Assembly: GCA_943704525.1 (NCBI GenBank)
Contig: CALSCQ010000906.1
Coordinates: forward strand, 1 to 13,019
Direction of reading: 5' to 3'
DNA from: Pigoraptor vietnamica
Lineage: Eukaryota > Opisthokonta > Filasterea
DNA: 13,019 nt
The translations under genes and the position numbers were made by a program. This document shows, one piece after another, positions 1-8,756 of this stretch; position 1 is the stretch's first letter; every line of letters begins with the position of its first letter. The notes beneath the pieces were generated by a model that searched no databases, was not told where the DNA came from, and was given only the letters and a program-made list of their open reading frames with translations.

Positions 1-131
<131 letters not shown>

Positions 132-362
132 TGTGTGGCAATGGCGCAAATGGGTCGCGAAACGGACAAGAAGGGGTGAAGACCGCAGCTACATGTGTGT
201 AGTGTGTGCGTGTGCGAGTGGGGATTTCGCTAGAGGAAGCAACTACATGTGCGGTGTGTGTTATGAGTGCGTGTGCGAGTGGGGTTCGTGAAGATGGGGG
301 GAGGGGCTAGGGTAATTCACCTAGAGAGCGTGAACGTGCGACACTAGTGCGGTCCGCCGTAC

Positions 363-1107
363 CGTGAGGGGCACTGAGAACGAGAGCGCGCACGCCCAGT
401 TGAACTTGAAGAAGCCCTGAGAGCCACTCGTGTACGTGGTCGTGCACTGCGACTGTTCGGCGCCGGTCGTTGCGGCAGTGTTCGAGAGACTCGTGATGAA
501 AAAGGGGTCGCAGCAGTACGAGAAAATGCTCGAGGGGCCGTAGTAATTGCCGCCGGTGATTGTGAGCGTGACTGTGCCGTAGATTGTGCCAGCCGCCTGC
601 GCGTGCGAGAGAGGTCGGTATTTGCCATGGGCCGAAAAGATACACAATACACGATCATAGAAACACATCTGACTAATACATGTGCGCACACGCACGCATG
701 CGTGTACACACACACACACACACACTCTCTCTCTCTCTCTCTCACGTACACACACACACACAGAGAGACACACAGACACACACACACACACATGACACAC
801 ATACACACACACACACACAAACACACAATTTACCCACCACACCACAAACAGCACACACACAGACACAGACACACATAGACACACACACACACACACACAC
901 CGATATCCACCTACTAAATCCACCTGACTCTGCACAACCGAGACACGCGTGCCGTCACACACATGAAACAGAACATACTAACGCACGCACATTAATGCCA
1001 AACAAACTCCGGCGTACCTGAGCGCCCCGCGGTGCATTTGCAGCGAAAAGTGCGCAAATCGCGAACAAAGCAACGCGCGACCACGTGCCGCATGCACGGC
1101 GCCCCAT
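363..1107 (-). CDS. Secreted or surface protein of unknown function, 5' part only (exons 1-2)
   Basis: Two exons join in phase 0. Exon 1 (1107..1018) starts at ATG 1107 and encodes 30 residues typical of a signal peptide: basic MGRR start, hydrophobic core around [12 protein letters not shown], then APRGAQ. It ends at GCTCAG|gtacgc. The 421-nt intron (1017..597) holds CA/CT microsatellites. Exon 2 (596..363) follows acceptor cgcgcag and ends at CTCACG|gtacgg. It encodes 78 residues rich in Thr, Ser, Gly and aromatics, with a CC pair and two further Cys, suiting an extracellular beta-rich segment. No known domain is recognised. No stop occurs in exon 2, so the gene continues past the left edge. 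The start of the gene lies 326 nt downstream of the stop of the GS-like gene on the same strand. The pairing of a clean signal peptide with a matching-phase exon is the main support; composition alone would be weak. Confidence 0.6.
680..900. repeat. Compound CA/CT microsatellite inside an intron
   Basis: CA tracts (709-725, 747-761, 775-819, 880-900) are interrupted by a CT block at 726-742 and by short variants. All of it lies inside the first intron of the left-edge gene (1017..597). On the sense strand it reads as GT-rich then AG-rich DNA. Open frames across it in several frames encode only His-Thr or Cys-Val repeats and are not genes. Confidence 0.9.
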
Positions 1108-1432
1108 GGCCTTCGTCTCAGCCACACGAGGCCAGGATGCGCACACCACGTCAAGCAGGCGCTGCCGCGCGTGTGCTTTCGGAGGAGAGGTAGAGAGGAG
1201 ACGGAAGCGGAGGACGATTTGTTTGAAGGGGAGACTTGAGAGTGTGGGAGAAAAAAGGCGGCACCGGCACACAGCGGACACTGGGGCTTCGCTGAAAATT
1301 AACGAATTCACTATGAAAAATGTACGGAAAAAATAAACGAATAATTGTGTTTACACTCTCGTTTTATCCCGGACATCGGTGTGTCAGCTCTCTCCCACTC
1401 TGTGTGCGGCCGCGTGTGTGTGTCTGCATTAC
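1108..1432 (-). other. Intergenic: 3' end of the GS-like gene and promoter of the left-edge gene
   Basis: This is 325 nt between two genes in the same direction. On the minus strand it starts after the TGA at 1433. It holds a short AT-rich stretch at about 1300-1365 that could carry polyadenylation signals, but no AATAAA is present on the sense strand. The rest would hold the promoter and 5' UTR of the secreted-protein gene. No TATA box stands out. Confidence 0.5.
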
Positions 1433-2105
1433 TCAGATGCGCTCAAAGTAGCGCTTGCGTTCCCAGTCCGTCACTGTGCGGCAACGCAAAAGGAAACGAG
1501 AAACAAGAGGACGAAGAAGTAAGCAGGTGTCGGTTGCAATAGACGGTAGGAAGCGACGAACAGACGGGAGGAACTGCACGCCGACCGACTGTTAGCAGAC
1601 GGCAGTAAGGAACTCACCGGCGCGATTGAACGCCTTGACCTCCTCCCGCGAGTGGTGCACATAGTGATCGACGACGTCAGAGCCAAACGCAGAGCGCGCC
1701 CAGTCGCTGCTGTGCATGATCTCCGCCGCCTTCGCGAGGCTGCACGTGAAAGGTGGGCGTTACGACTCACACCACAACCTCATGATTGAACGCACGCAAT
1801 TCCGATAATTGACTACAGGTGCCGCAGAGCGCACGTGACCAGTCCGGCGCCTTTCCATCAGACGCGATAACATGTACGCCCAAGGATGCATGCGTGCGAA
1901 TAAAACACGCCCCCCGATGTGGGAATAGAGGCACACACCTGTACGGCACGCGAGGCAGATCCCGCGCGGCGTAAATGTCACCCTTGAACATCGCCGGAGG
2001 CTCGATCTTGTTGAGAATGCCATCCAAGCCAGACGCTGGAGGAGGGGAAGGGGGGGCCGAGTGTGCCCGGAGTGAGTGAGTGAGTGTGTATGTGTAGATG
2101 TGAGC

Positions 2106-2136
<31 letters not shown>

Positions 2137-4221
2137 GCACGTGTGTGTACGCGTGTGCGTGCGTGCATGCACGAGTGCATCTCTGCCACCCTTCACACCC
2201 ACCGAGAGAAGCGGCAAACGCAAGGTAGATGTTGCAGTCAGCCCCGGGAATGCGGCATTCGATGCGGAGGCTCGGACCGGCGCCGACGATACGGAACCCG
2301 GCCGTGCGGTTGTCCTTGCACCACGCAAGGCGGGTGGGCGCCCTGCGGAGAGAGAGAAGGGGATGAGTTTCAATTTAAGCACAGCGCCCAGCCGACAGAC
2401 ACAATGAAAAGAGTTTCAATTCAAGCGCAACATTCCAGCAGACCCTTGGAGGAAGTGCCGACTGCGACTACGCGTCGCGAAGAGAAGCAACAAGAGTGAG
2501 GTGCGCGCACTTGCACGTAAGTTGCGACGAGTGGACAAAAAAACGAGCCAAGTACAGAAACTCCATCACGCGGCGGCACAGGTAACAGGTGTTACGATTG
2601 CTGCTCGGTCGAGTTTTTGCCACTCACCACGACTCATCGACATATCGCTTGTACGAATTGATCGTTGGAGCATAAAAGACCATCACCTCGGGCGTGTGCT
2701 GCGGACGCAGTGACGGACGAAGCACGTCAGTGACCACACATACATTCGCACACGCAAAAGAACGGCCTTTTGCTAGCATGCATTTGCACTCAGCATACAC
2801 TCTGTTCGCGCACGCATACATTCGCATGCAACAAACGGTCTGTTAACGAGGTCAGGAAGAAGACTTTCGTTCCAACGTCAATGCTCCGCGCGCAACAAAA
2901 CGCTCTCGACAAGAGTGTCACGTGCCTTGATCCAGCCGCCAAGGAACCAGAGGAAGATATCCGACGCCATGATGCCGTCACCGACGTCCTTTGTGCCCGC
3001 AAACGCATTCTTGCCGTCCTGAACACGCCAACACAGTCGTTGTTAGCCATGAGCGATGACGCAAAGCGAGCCTGCAAATTCAACACACGCACGCACGCGC
3101 ACGCGCCCGCGCCCGCGCGCGCGCACACACACGCACACACACGCACGCATGCACGCACCCACACACACAACACGCACGCCCGCACGCACCTTCCAGAGGC
3201 TGAGGTGGATGTGGCACGACGACCCGCTCTGGTCGTGGTGAGGCTTCGCCATGAAGGTAACCGCCAGTCCAAGCTTGTCCGCATACTCCTTCAGGCACTG
3301 CTTGTACACCGTGTGGCGATCGGCCATCGTGCTGTGTAACAACGTAACGAGCGCACGAGATAGGTCAAGGGGACACACGACAGAAGCGGTTGCATGTAAC
3401 AGATGGTCCAAAAGAGGCGCAGCGAAAACAGAGAACACGGATGACCATCGACTCGCATATGCGCAGCACTGTGACAAGAAGAGCCTGACGCGGCAAAGAT
3501 CATGCGTGCGGCATCACTGTCATTGCGACATGTTGAGCAAAACACTCGTCAAACGACCATGCACGCGAGGGCAGAGCATCATGGTGACAAGTTAAGCAGA
3601 GACACGTCAGAAGACCATGCATGCGGGATACAGCATGTCGGCATATCGGACGTTGAGCTCGTGCTGTCCAACCGCAGCCTCGCCCTTCGAGTTTTCGACG
3701 GGAACGCCAGAGTTCTTCAGGTGACGACGCGCCTCGCCGTGAAACTGCTCGTTACGCGTCGCCTGCAGCATCTGGTAGTCCTCGTTGTAGTAACCGGCGG
3801 GCTCGAGGTCCTGTAACGGCGGGAAGAGATGTGTGAGCAGCAGTTTGTATGCCAGCTACTTGCGCTTGTAACGATATAATGATGTGACGATGTAGCACGT
3901 TTCCACCGCTTTGAGCAGACCAAACCATGCCGCAATTCTCACGAACAGACTCAGAGAAGGTGCCTTCGCACCCGCGACACGGTAAGGAGAGGGAAAAGTG
4001 AGGAGGGAGGAGGGGACGACCATACACACACACCTGATAGTGCGACTTGTGCGCGTCCTCGTACGAGTTTTTGTACAGAAAGTACTCGAGCTCCGACGCA
4101 GCAAACGCCTGAAATCCCACGCCCTTCAGCTTGTCCAGCTGGATCTCAAGCACACTCCGAGGCACCTGCGTGGATTGGAGTGTCACGTGCCGGCCGATGG
4201 AAGGGGGCTTCCACTTGCACA

Positions 4222-4276
<55 letters not shown>

Positions 4277-4934
4277 GCGCGCGCACGCACAAAAAGGCAC
4301 AAAAACGCCCACCACAGGACTCAGTGCCAGTGCTTTAGAGAGAATACCTGGCGCACGAGCTTGTGGTCGTGCTCCGAGACGACGCTGCAGAGCACAAAAG
4401 CCGACTTGTCGAGCCAGCTTGCGATGCGGAGTGAGTTCATGTCGGGGATGCACACAAAGTCACCGTAGCCCTTTTCCCAGTTGGCGAAGGCGTATCCGCG
4501 CACGGGATTCATCTCCTATTGTGCACAGGGTTGTGAGACAGTTATTACGACGTACAGATTGTTGCGCACACACCCGAGAAGTAAAAGGGGACACACACAT
4601 TTCATGGACACAAACACACGCACCATGCACATTTGAGCAAAAATACGCATTCACACACACCCGCACGCACACGCACACACTTTCTGACGCACACGCACAC
4701 GCACACACTTTCTGACGCACGCACACGCACACAGCACGCACACGCACGCACACGCACACGCACCATGTCGACTGTGATGAGGTAGTTGCACGCCGCGGAT
4801 CGCGGTGCCTCGATGAAAAACTCGGCGTCGAACCGCTTCCCGCACAAACGGCCATAGTGGTCCGTGAACGCAACGACGACCGTCTCAATTTCACCCGCGG
4901 CGACCTTCTGGCGCAGCTCCTCCTCCGTGAGCAT
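1433..4934 (-). CDS. Glutamine-synthetase-superfamily gamma-glutamyl ligase (GlnT/PuuA/GMAS-like), 11 exons
   Basis: ATP-dependent ligase expected to join ammonia or an amine to the gamma-carboxyl of glutamate. Exons: 4934..4764, 4515..4348, 4165..4034, 3810..3632, 3331..3190, 3018..2926, 2698..2628, 2342..2203, 2035..1939, 1739..1618, 1473..1433. All phases agree and give about 451 residues, the normal family length. Landmarks: N-terminal beta-grasp with VVVAFTDHYGRLCGKR; metal-site SELEYF (E138, E140); KGEAAVGQHELN (E201, E208); SSCHIHLSLW (H257, H259); NSYKRY (309-314); RIECRIPGAD (E347, R349); C-terminus VTDWERKRYFERI. The sequence resembles bacterial GMAS/GlnT and gamma-glutamylpolyamine synthetases more than eukaryotic GSII. 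Introns are 144-300 nt; intron 6 is GC-AG. Start ATG 4934 is chosen because family homology begins there. A possible acceptor at 4944-4943 suggests a 5' UTR intron. The amine substrate cannot be told from sequence. Confidence 0.93.
2113..2136. repeat. TG tract in GS-like intron 8
   Basis: A plus-strand TG run (CA on the sense strand) inside intron 8 (2202..2036), flanked by TG-rich DNA from about 2080 to 2170 that includes a short GAGT repeat near 2072-2084. Its strand orientation is opposite to that of most intron repeats in this gene. Confidence 0.8.
2699..2925 (-). other. GC-AG intron (intron 6 of the GS-like gene)
   Basis: The donor reads ATCAAG|gcacgt and the acceptor ccgcag|CACACG. Both sides are phase 0 and rebuild the conserved stretch GGWIK|HTPEVMVFYAPT. 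The nearest GT (position 2922) would be phase 1 and shift the frame, and no acceptor nearby rescues it. GC-AG introns are a known minor class spliced by the major spliceosome. Assignment rests on protein conservation, not on transcript data. Confidence 0.75.
3080..3189. repeat. CA/CG-rich low-complexity tract in GS-like intron 5
   Basis: Most of intron 5 (3189..3019) next to its donor is alternating purine-pyrimidine DNA: GCAC, GCGC and CACA units, including CGCGCGCGCG near 3115-3122. On the sense strand it begins directly at the donor gtgcgtgcgg. The alternation could favour Z-DNA, which is inference. Confidence 0.8.
3471..3641. repeat. Three imperfect ~55-bp tandem copies at the 5' end of GS-like intron 4
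   Basis: Copies begin at about 3471 (GTGACAAG), 3525 (GCGACATG) and 3584 (GTGACAAG). Each carries a GAYCATGC(A/G)YGCG block about 30 nt further on, followed by a CAT-containing segment. The third copy reaches the exon 4 end and the donor of intron 4 (donor gt at 3631-3630 on the minus strand). Divergence is substantial, so this is an old duplication or a repeat family. Confidence 0.55.
4224..4275. repeat. (CA)n microsatellite in GS-like intron 2
   Basis: About 52 nt of uninterrupted CA, so GT on the sense strand, lies in the middle of intron 2 (4347..4166). It is followed on the plus strand by CGCGCGCGCA. Confidence 0.95.
4600..4763. repeat. GT-rich repeats filling GS-like intron 1
   Basis: On the sense strand the donor gtgcgtgtgcgtg runs straight into GT/GC alternation over about 150 nt. 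A 28-nt unit ending in GCGTCAGAAA (plus strand TTTCTGACGC at 4681-4690 and 4709-4718) is present twice in tandem. Many possible GT donors exist here, but only the one after GACATG fits the protein (VDM|EMNP). Confidence 0.85.
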
Positions 4935-4947
4935 GCCGCGCACTGCG

Positions 4948-4949
<2 letters not shown>

Positions 4950-5041
<92 letters not shown>
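4950..5041. repeat. Pure (CA)46 tract immediately upstream of the GS-like start
   Basis: Ninety-two nucleotides of perfect AC/CA end 16 nt before the ATG at 4934 (minus strand). On the sense strand they read as GT leading into TAACGCAG, a possible splice acceptor. The tract therefore lies in a 5' UTR intron or the core promoter. The frame stays open through it (Cys-Val repeats), but this is not expected to be translated. Confidence 0.95.
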
Positions 5042-5044
<3 letters not shown>

Positions 5045-5480
5045 GTCAATAGCTTTCTAATATGCGATTCCTGCAAACTTGCCCCGGCGTCCGATCAAAG
5101 TACAAAATCTTATCGCGATCAGCGTAGACCCACACACGCACGCGCGTGCACACACACATGCACACACACATATACTCGTGTTCAAGAGCCTCTTCCACAC
5201 TCGACAGCCACGCCCACGCTGCCACGCACCGGCCTTTCCCTGCGACATGGCTGCGATTGCACCCACGCCCACTTGCGCAAAGAGAATGATGTGGCGACAA
5301 AACGGTATGCGAACGCCCGCAGACAGGTGACTTTTCACTCCAAATCGTCAGTGCGTGTGAGTGCGCGTGCACGGTCACTCTGTTTGGGTCATGGGCTGAG
5401 ACATCTGTCCAAACAACTGAACGGTTCCACCGTGTCCACACATCCGGGGTGCGTGCATTGAACAAGATTGCCATTTCTCT
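5042..5480 (-). other. Intergenic: 3' end of the pfkB-type gene and promoter or leader of the GS-like gene
   Basis: This is 439 nt between the kinase stop (5481) and the CA tract. It holds a short CA/CG stretch at 5131-5170. Minus-strand DNA at about 5087-5042 could give a short 5' UTR exon: acceptor-like TTTGCAG near 5077-5071 and then CCAA|gtgtgt at the edge of the CA tract. No AATAAA is seen after the kinase stop and no clear TATA box before the GS-like gene. No convincing extra coding region is found. Confidence 0.45.
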
Positions 5481-7712
5481 TCAGTATATTCGTCGCGTTC
5501 GCAGCGTCCCGAATATTTTTCCAACAACCTTCTGGTCCACGATGCCGGGCCTGGGACTCAGAGCATTCGCACCGCCACACGCACTTCCCTGCGCGCGCAA
5601 GCGACCAAACGGCTTTGCTCAGCGCGACAATTTCAAAGGACAAAAAAAGACTAACATTGGGGTACCACTCACGCAGCCTCACAACTAACGGCGACCGACC
5701 TCTCTTAGAGCATCCCCCAGCGACCCTCCCGAGCCAATGCGCACAGCAAAGCCCGCCAGAAACGCGTCGCCACATCCGACCGACATGGTGGCGGCGACCA
5801 CTGCCGAGGGCACTCCGTACCCAATCACGCCCGGCGGCCCCTCCTCATCTGGATCAAAGTCGTGCTCCGCCGCAAGGGCCGCAAAACTTGCGCTGAGGGG
5901 GTCGAACTCGTGCGTGCCGGTTGGATCGCCGTACGCGTGCTCGTCGCCCTCGGCGCTCGAGTCCGAATCTCTCCGCGCCCATAGCGCCAATTCGCTGCCA
6001 TCGCTGCTCGTGCTCAGCTGCCGTCGAGGGGTGTCCGTGCCACCACTACCGGCGCGCGCTTCCGCGTGAGCGAGGGACGGTGCACTACTGCCAATAATTG
6101 AGCTCAAGTTGGCCGGAAGACTCTCCCCGAGGGTATCTCCGCGCCCTGACAAGCGATTCTCAGCGTGCCTCGCCGTACGCGCACCGTCCGTTCCAGTGCC
6201 CACTCCCGCACCATTCAACTCTCCGGGGGCCGCCTCGTCACTCCATCGCCGCGTGAATGTCGTCCCACTCGAAGGTGGCTTGGGCGGGCGTGAATGCGGA
6301 GGAACGCGCGAATCGGACGCTGGGGCGCGGTCGTCGTTCACGGTCGCCGGATTGCTGGTGGCGCGTCGGAGCGCCGAGGAACGAGGGTCTGAGACAGCAC
6401 GAGACCTACGCACTCCATCGGGAGCCTGTAAAAAGGAGTGCAGGTTCGATTGCCGCGATCCGCATGACGGATATTACGCAGACGGACAAAAATACACACA
6501 CCGCAAGCACAGATGACACACCAGCGCACAACCATTGCGAACGCCTGCCCGTCCACCCACGTTCGCTCTCACAAGCGGAGGCATGGCTGCATCGCGATCC
6601 GAATCACTCACGCGCCTCGCACTCGCCCACCCGTCGCGCGCACCCACACCCGCCATCCCTGCCAGCGAGCGCGACAGCCGACGGTCCAAGTCCCATTCCG
6701 TGTGACCTTCGTCTCTCCCACACACATTCGACCACGCAAACGAAAACGCGCCCTCGGCGCCGAGCGTTACCGTCAGCGACGCCAGCGAATACTTCTCGAC
6801 ACAGTCCTTTACGGCCGTGTAAAGTTGGCCCCGGGAGGCCTTGCTATCGACTCCGCATGCGGCGCGAAATTCATCGGCGTTCACCTTGACGTGCACGTCG
6901 GGTGCGCCGACACCGCCGAGAAGGGACTTGAGCGCGTCGCCGCTCGTGTCCACAAACACGATGGGGCGACTTCCCGACGGCGTCTGCGTTGCCGAGAGCT
7001 GTCGCACGAGCGACGCGAGGGAGTCGCCCGACACTCCTTGCGGCACACTGCCGGACACGCAGAACACGATTTTGCGCGAAGGGTACTCGGATTGAAGTCG
7101 TCTGCGGCAAGAGAGTGGCTGTGCTCAGGAAATGATTTGTTTGGGAACAAGCAAGTGGGTTCAGGGTAAGAAGAGGAGAGCGTGAGTTCGACCGACGTGA
7201 GCACACGTGCATGCATTGAGTGTCACCCACACACCCACCGATACAGCGCGCGGATGTGCTTCACAAATTCCCTCCACGTGACAGAGTCAATGAACGGCCC
7301 CTTTTCGTTGACGACGGTCGTGTCGCGCCCACTGCTGTCGTTGATAAGAACGCACGTGCGCGTCTCCGCGCCCGCATCCGTCGCCCAGTACCAGTCCGAG
7401 TCAAACCCTTCCCCCGCCGCAAGTCGCGCAGCCAGCTGTCCCGTTGTGCCCGCAAGAATGCCCGTTACGACCACGCGCGCCCCCAGCGAACGACCCACGC
7501 GCGCAACGTTCAAGCCCTTCCCGCCCGCCTACATATGGATAGAAGATGAGGCGTTGAAACATAGATGCACGCTTCGCACGCACGTGACAACAGTCCGACG
7601 CACCGACCTGCATAACAGAGAGTTCGGAGCGGTGCACGGTGCCTGGCGTGAGCATGGGCACATGGAGGATGCGGTCGATCGCGGGGTTTGGCGTAACCGC
7701 CACGAGTATCAT
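5481..7712 (-). CDS. pfkB-family sugar-phosphate kinase (1-phosphofructokinase/tagatose-6-phosphate kinase-like), 5 exons
   Basis: Predicted to phosphorylate a sugar phosphate with ATP. Exons: 7712..7608, 7528..7239, 7101..6573, 6425..5700, 5588..5481, giving about 585 residues; intron phases agree. Landmarks: TPNPAID near the N-terminus; AGGKGLNVARVG (from residue 36), the substrate motif; ETRTCVLI; VSGSVPQGV (147-155); FVDTSGDAL (181-189); KVNADEF (204-210); VTLGAEGAF (243-251); SVGCGDAFLAGF with catalytic D528; C-terminal SACGGANALSPRPG. The order is that of the LacC/FruK group, which is usually about 310 residues. The excess is a Ser/Arg/Gly/Asp-rich insertion at roughly 254-515. Exon 3 has two usable donors, both phase 0: CTT|gtgaga (used here) or AAC|gtgggt 12 nt further on (ending 6561). 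Substrate identity is not certain. A three-codon upstream ORF (ATG 7760, MGR stop) precedes the start. Confidence 0.92.
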
Positions 7713-7783
7713 GGCTGCGGCTGTGTGGGTCTTGCCCTCGCCACACTGCTATCGGCCCATGTTCAGCACTAGAGTATACTCCG

Positions 7784-7979
7784 TACGCGCTTGCTGGCGA
7801 CACGCGCTTGCTGCGGCGACACGCGCTTGCTGCGGCGACACACGCTTGCTGGCGACACGCGCTTGCTGCGGCGACACGCGCTTGCTGCGGCGACACGCGC
7901 TTGCTGCGGCGACACGCGCTTGCTGCGGCGACACGCGCTTGCTGCGGCGACACGCGCTTGCTGCGGCGACACGAAACGC
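7784..7979. repeat. 19-bp minisatellite, about 10 copies
   Basis: The unit is CGACACGCGCTTGCTGCGG. The core CGCTTGCT recurs near 7787, 7805, 7824, 7843, 7860, 7879, 7898, 7917, 7936 and 7955. Spacing is 19 except where a copy lacks the CG of CTGCGG (17-bp variants at about 7787 and 7843); a degenerate last copy ends in ACGAAACGCTTGAC. The unit has no stop in several frames, which explains long open frames on both strands; these are not genes. It starts about 72 nt upstream of the kinase ATG. Confidence 0.95.
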
Positions 7980-8047
7980 TTGACGTACGATGGCAGGGGT
8001 ACAGAGCTGGCGTTTTCAACAGCGGCTCTAAGGGCTCTTCTGGTTTT

Positions 8048-8082
8048 CAAACGTTCAGGGGTACTGAACCCCTGCAAACGTT
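8048..8082. repeat. Perfect hairpin flanked by 8-bp direct repeats
   Basis: CAGGGGT (8056-8062), loop ACTGA, ACCCCTG (8068-8074) make a perfect 7-bp stem. The stem sits exactly between two copies of CAAACGTT (8048-8055 and 8075-8082). A dyad bracketed by direct repeats can be a binding site, or the footprint left by a small insertion with a target duplication. Neither is proven. Confidence 0.7.
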
Positions 8083-8149
8083 GACGATGTAACTTGTTCC
8101 TGCCGAGAAATCGCTTGTTTTGTCATAGTAACGCCGTGCACGTGAAGTG

Positions 8150-8270
8150 CTTAATTATATTGAATTGTGCGATGTAGTACATTTTCCGTGCGGCACCATT
8201 TAATGAAAATAATTTACAGTCTCATAGCAAAACAATAGATAATATAGTTAAAAATAATTATAATTGAACT
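8150..8270. other. AT-rich island
   Basis: About 120 nt of strongly AT-rich sequence (for example AATAATTATAATTGAAC near 8252-8268) in an otherwise GC-rich region. It lies between the divergent genes. It has no open frame of interest. It could be a nucleosome-free promoter core, an origin-like element or inserted foreign DNA; I cannot tell which. Confidence 0.6.
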
Positions 8271-8338
8271 TGTGCGCAGATTTTTGAATCGAAATGGTCT
8301 TCCCAAATCCCGCGCTATTTTGGGCGCTGCGGTGGTTG

Positions 8339-8454
8339 CACACACGCACACACACACACACACACACTACGCACACACACACACACACACAAGCACACGC
8401 ACACACACACACAAAAAACACACGCACACGCACACACACACACACACATACACC
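8339..8454. repeat. Interrupted CA microsatellite
   Basis: CA runs broken by TACG, AAGC and AAAAA extend from 8339 to about 8454, about 300 nt upstream of the LRR ATG. Both strands are open across parts of it but encode only His-Thr or Cys-Val repeats. Confidence 0.9.
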
Positions 8455-8756
8455 ACGCCGAGACTCTCGAATTCTTGTCACTTCAACTGCTTTGCACAGA
8501 ATTGCTCGTTGGCAAATTTACTCTCCCTTATAGCTTGAAGGCTTATTTTGGACATCGGGCAGTGGAGTCACGCGCACCTCTCGAACTTCCCTTCCTACCT
8601 CGCAACCCTCGTGCCCGCTTCCTCCCGTTCACATCATTTTCCCCATAGCTGCGGGCGTTTTTCGCTCGTACTTCAGAGTCGTCGACAGAGCAAACTTGTG
8701 TCGAGCCGCGTCCCTCGTCCTTATCGGCGTGGGCGGCCGCGGCCCCTCGTGTCACC

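Larger units (their letters stand above)
7713..8756. other. Divergent intergenic and promoter region
   Basis: About 1 kb separates the minus-strand kinase start from the plus-strand LRR start, so it should hold both promoters. From left to right it contains a possible TATA-like AGTATACTC on the minus strand near 7772-7780, a 19-bp minisatellite, a hairpin, an AT-rich island, a CA tract, and about 300 nt of mixed sequence (8455-8756) that is likely promoter and 5' UTR of the LRR gene. No further gene is supported. Confidence 0.6.

Noticed and set aside
1085-1336. Plus-strand open frame in the 1.1-1.3 kb region
   Set aside because: It lies opposite the signal-peptide exon and intergenic DNA, with Arg-rich composition and no family resemblance.
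1320-1365. TGTAA-type polyadenylation signals as a lineage marker
   Set aside because: GTGTAAAC occurs after the GS-like gene but no consistent signal follows the other genes, so no rule can be stated.
4460-5060. Open frames of Cys-Val or His-Thr repeats through CA tracts
   Set aside because: They are translated microsatellite. The true coding part is only the GS-like exons 1 and 2.
5046-5474. Minus-strand open frame between the kinase and the GS-like gene as an extra gene or N-terminal GS exon
   Set aside because: The GS family starts near ATG 4934 and the composition here is not coding-like. At most a short 5' UTR exon is plausible.
5737-7172. Plus-strand open frames opposite the kinase exons
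   Set aside because: They mirror the kinase exons and contain no recognisable motif.
7510-8092. Long open frames on both strands across the minisatellite
   Set aside because: A 19-bp unit without stops yields a 19-residue periodic peptide in every frame. They are repeat artefacts.
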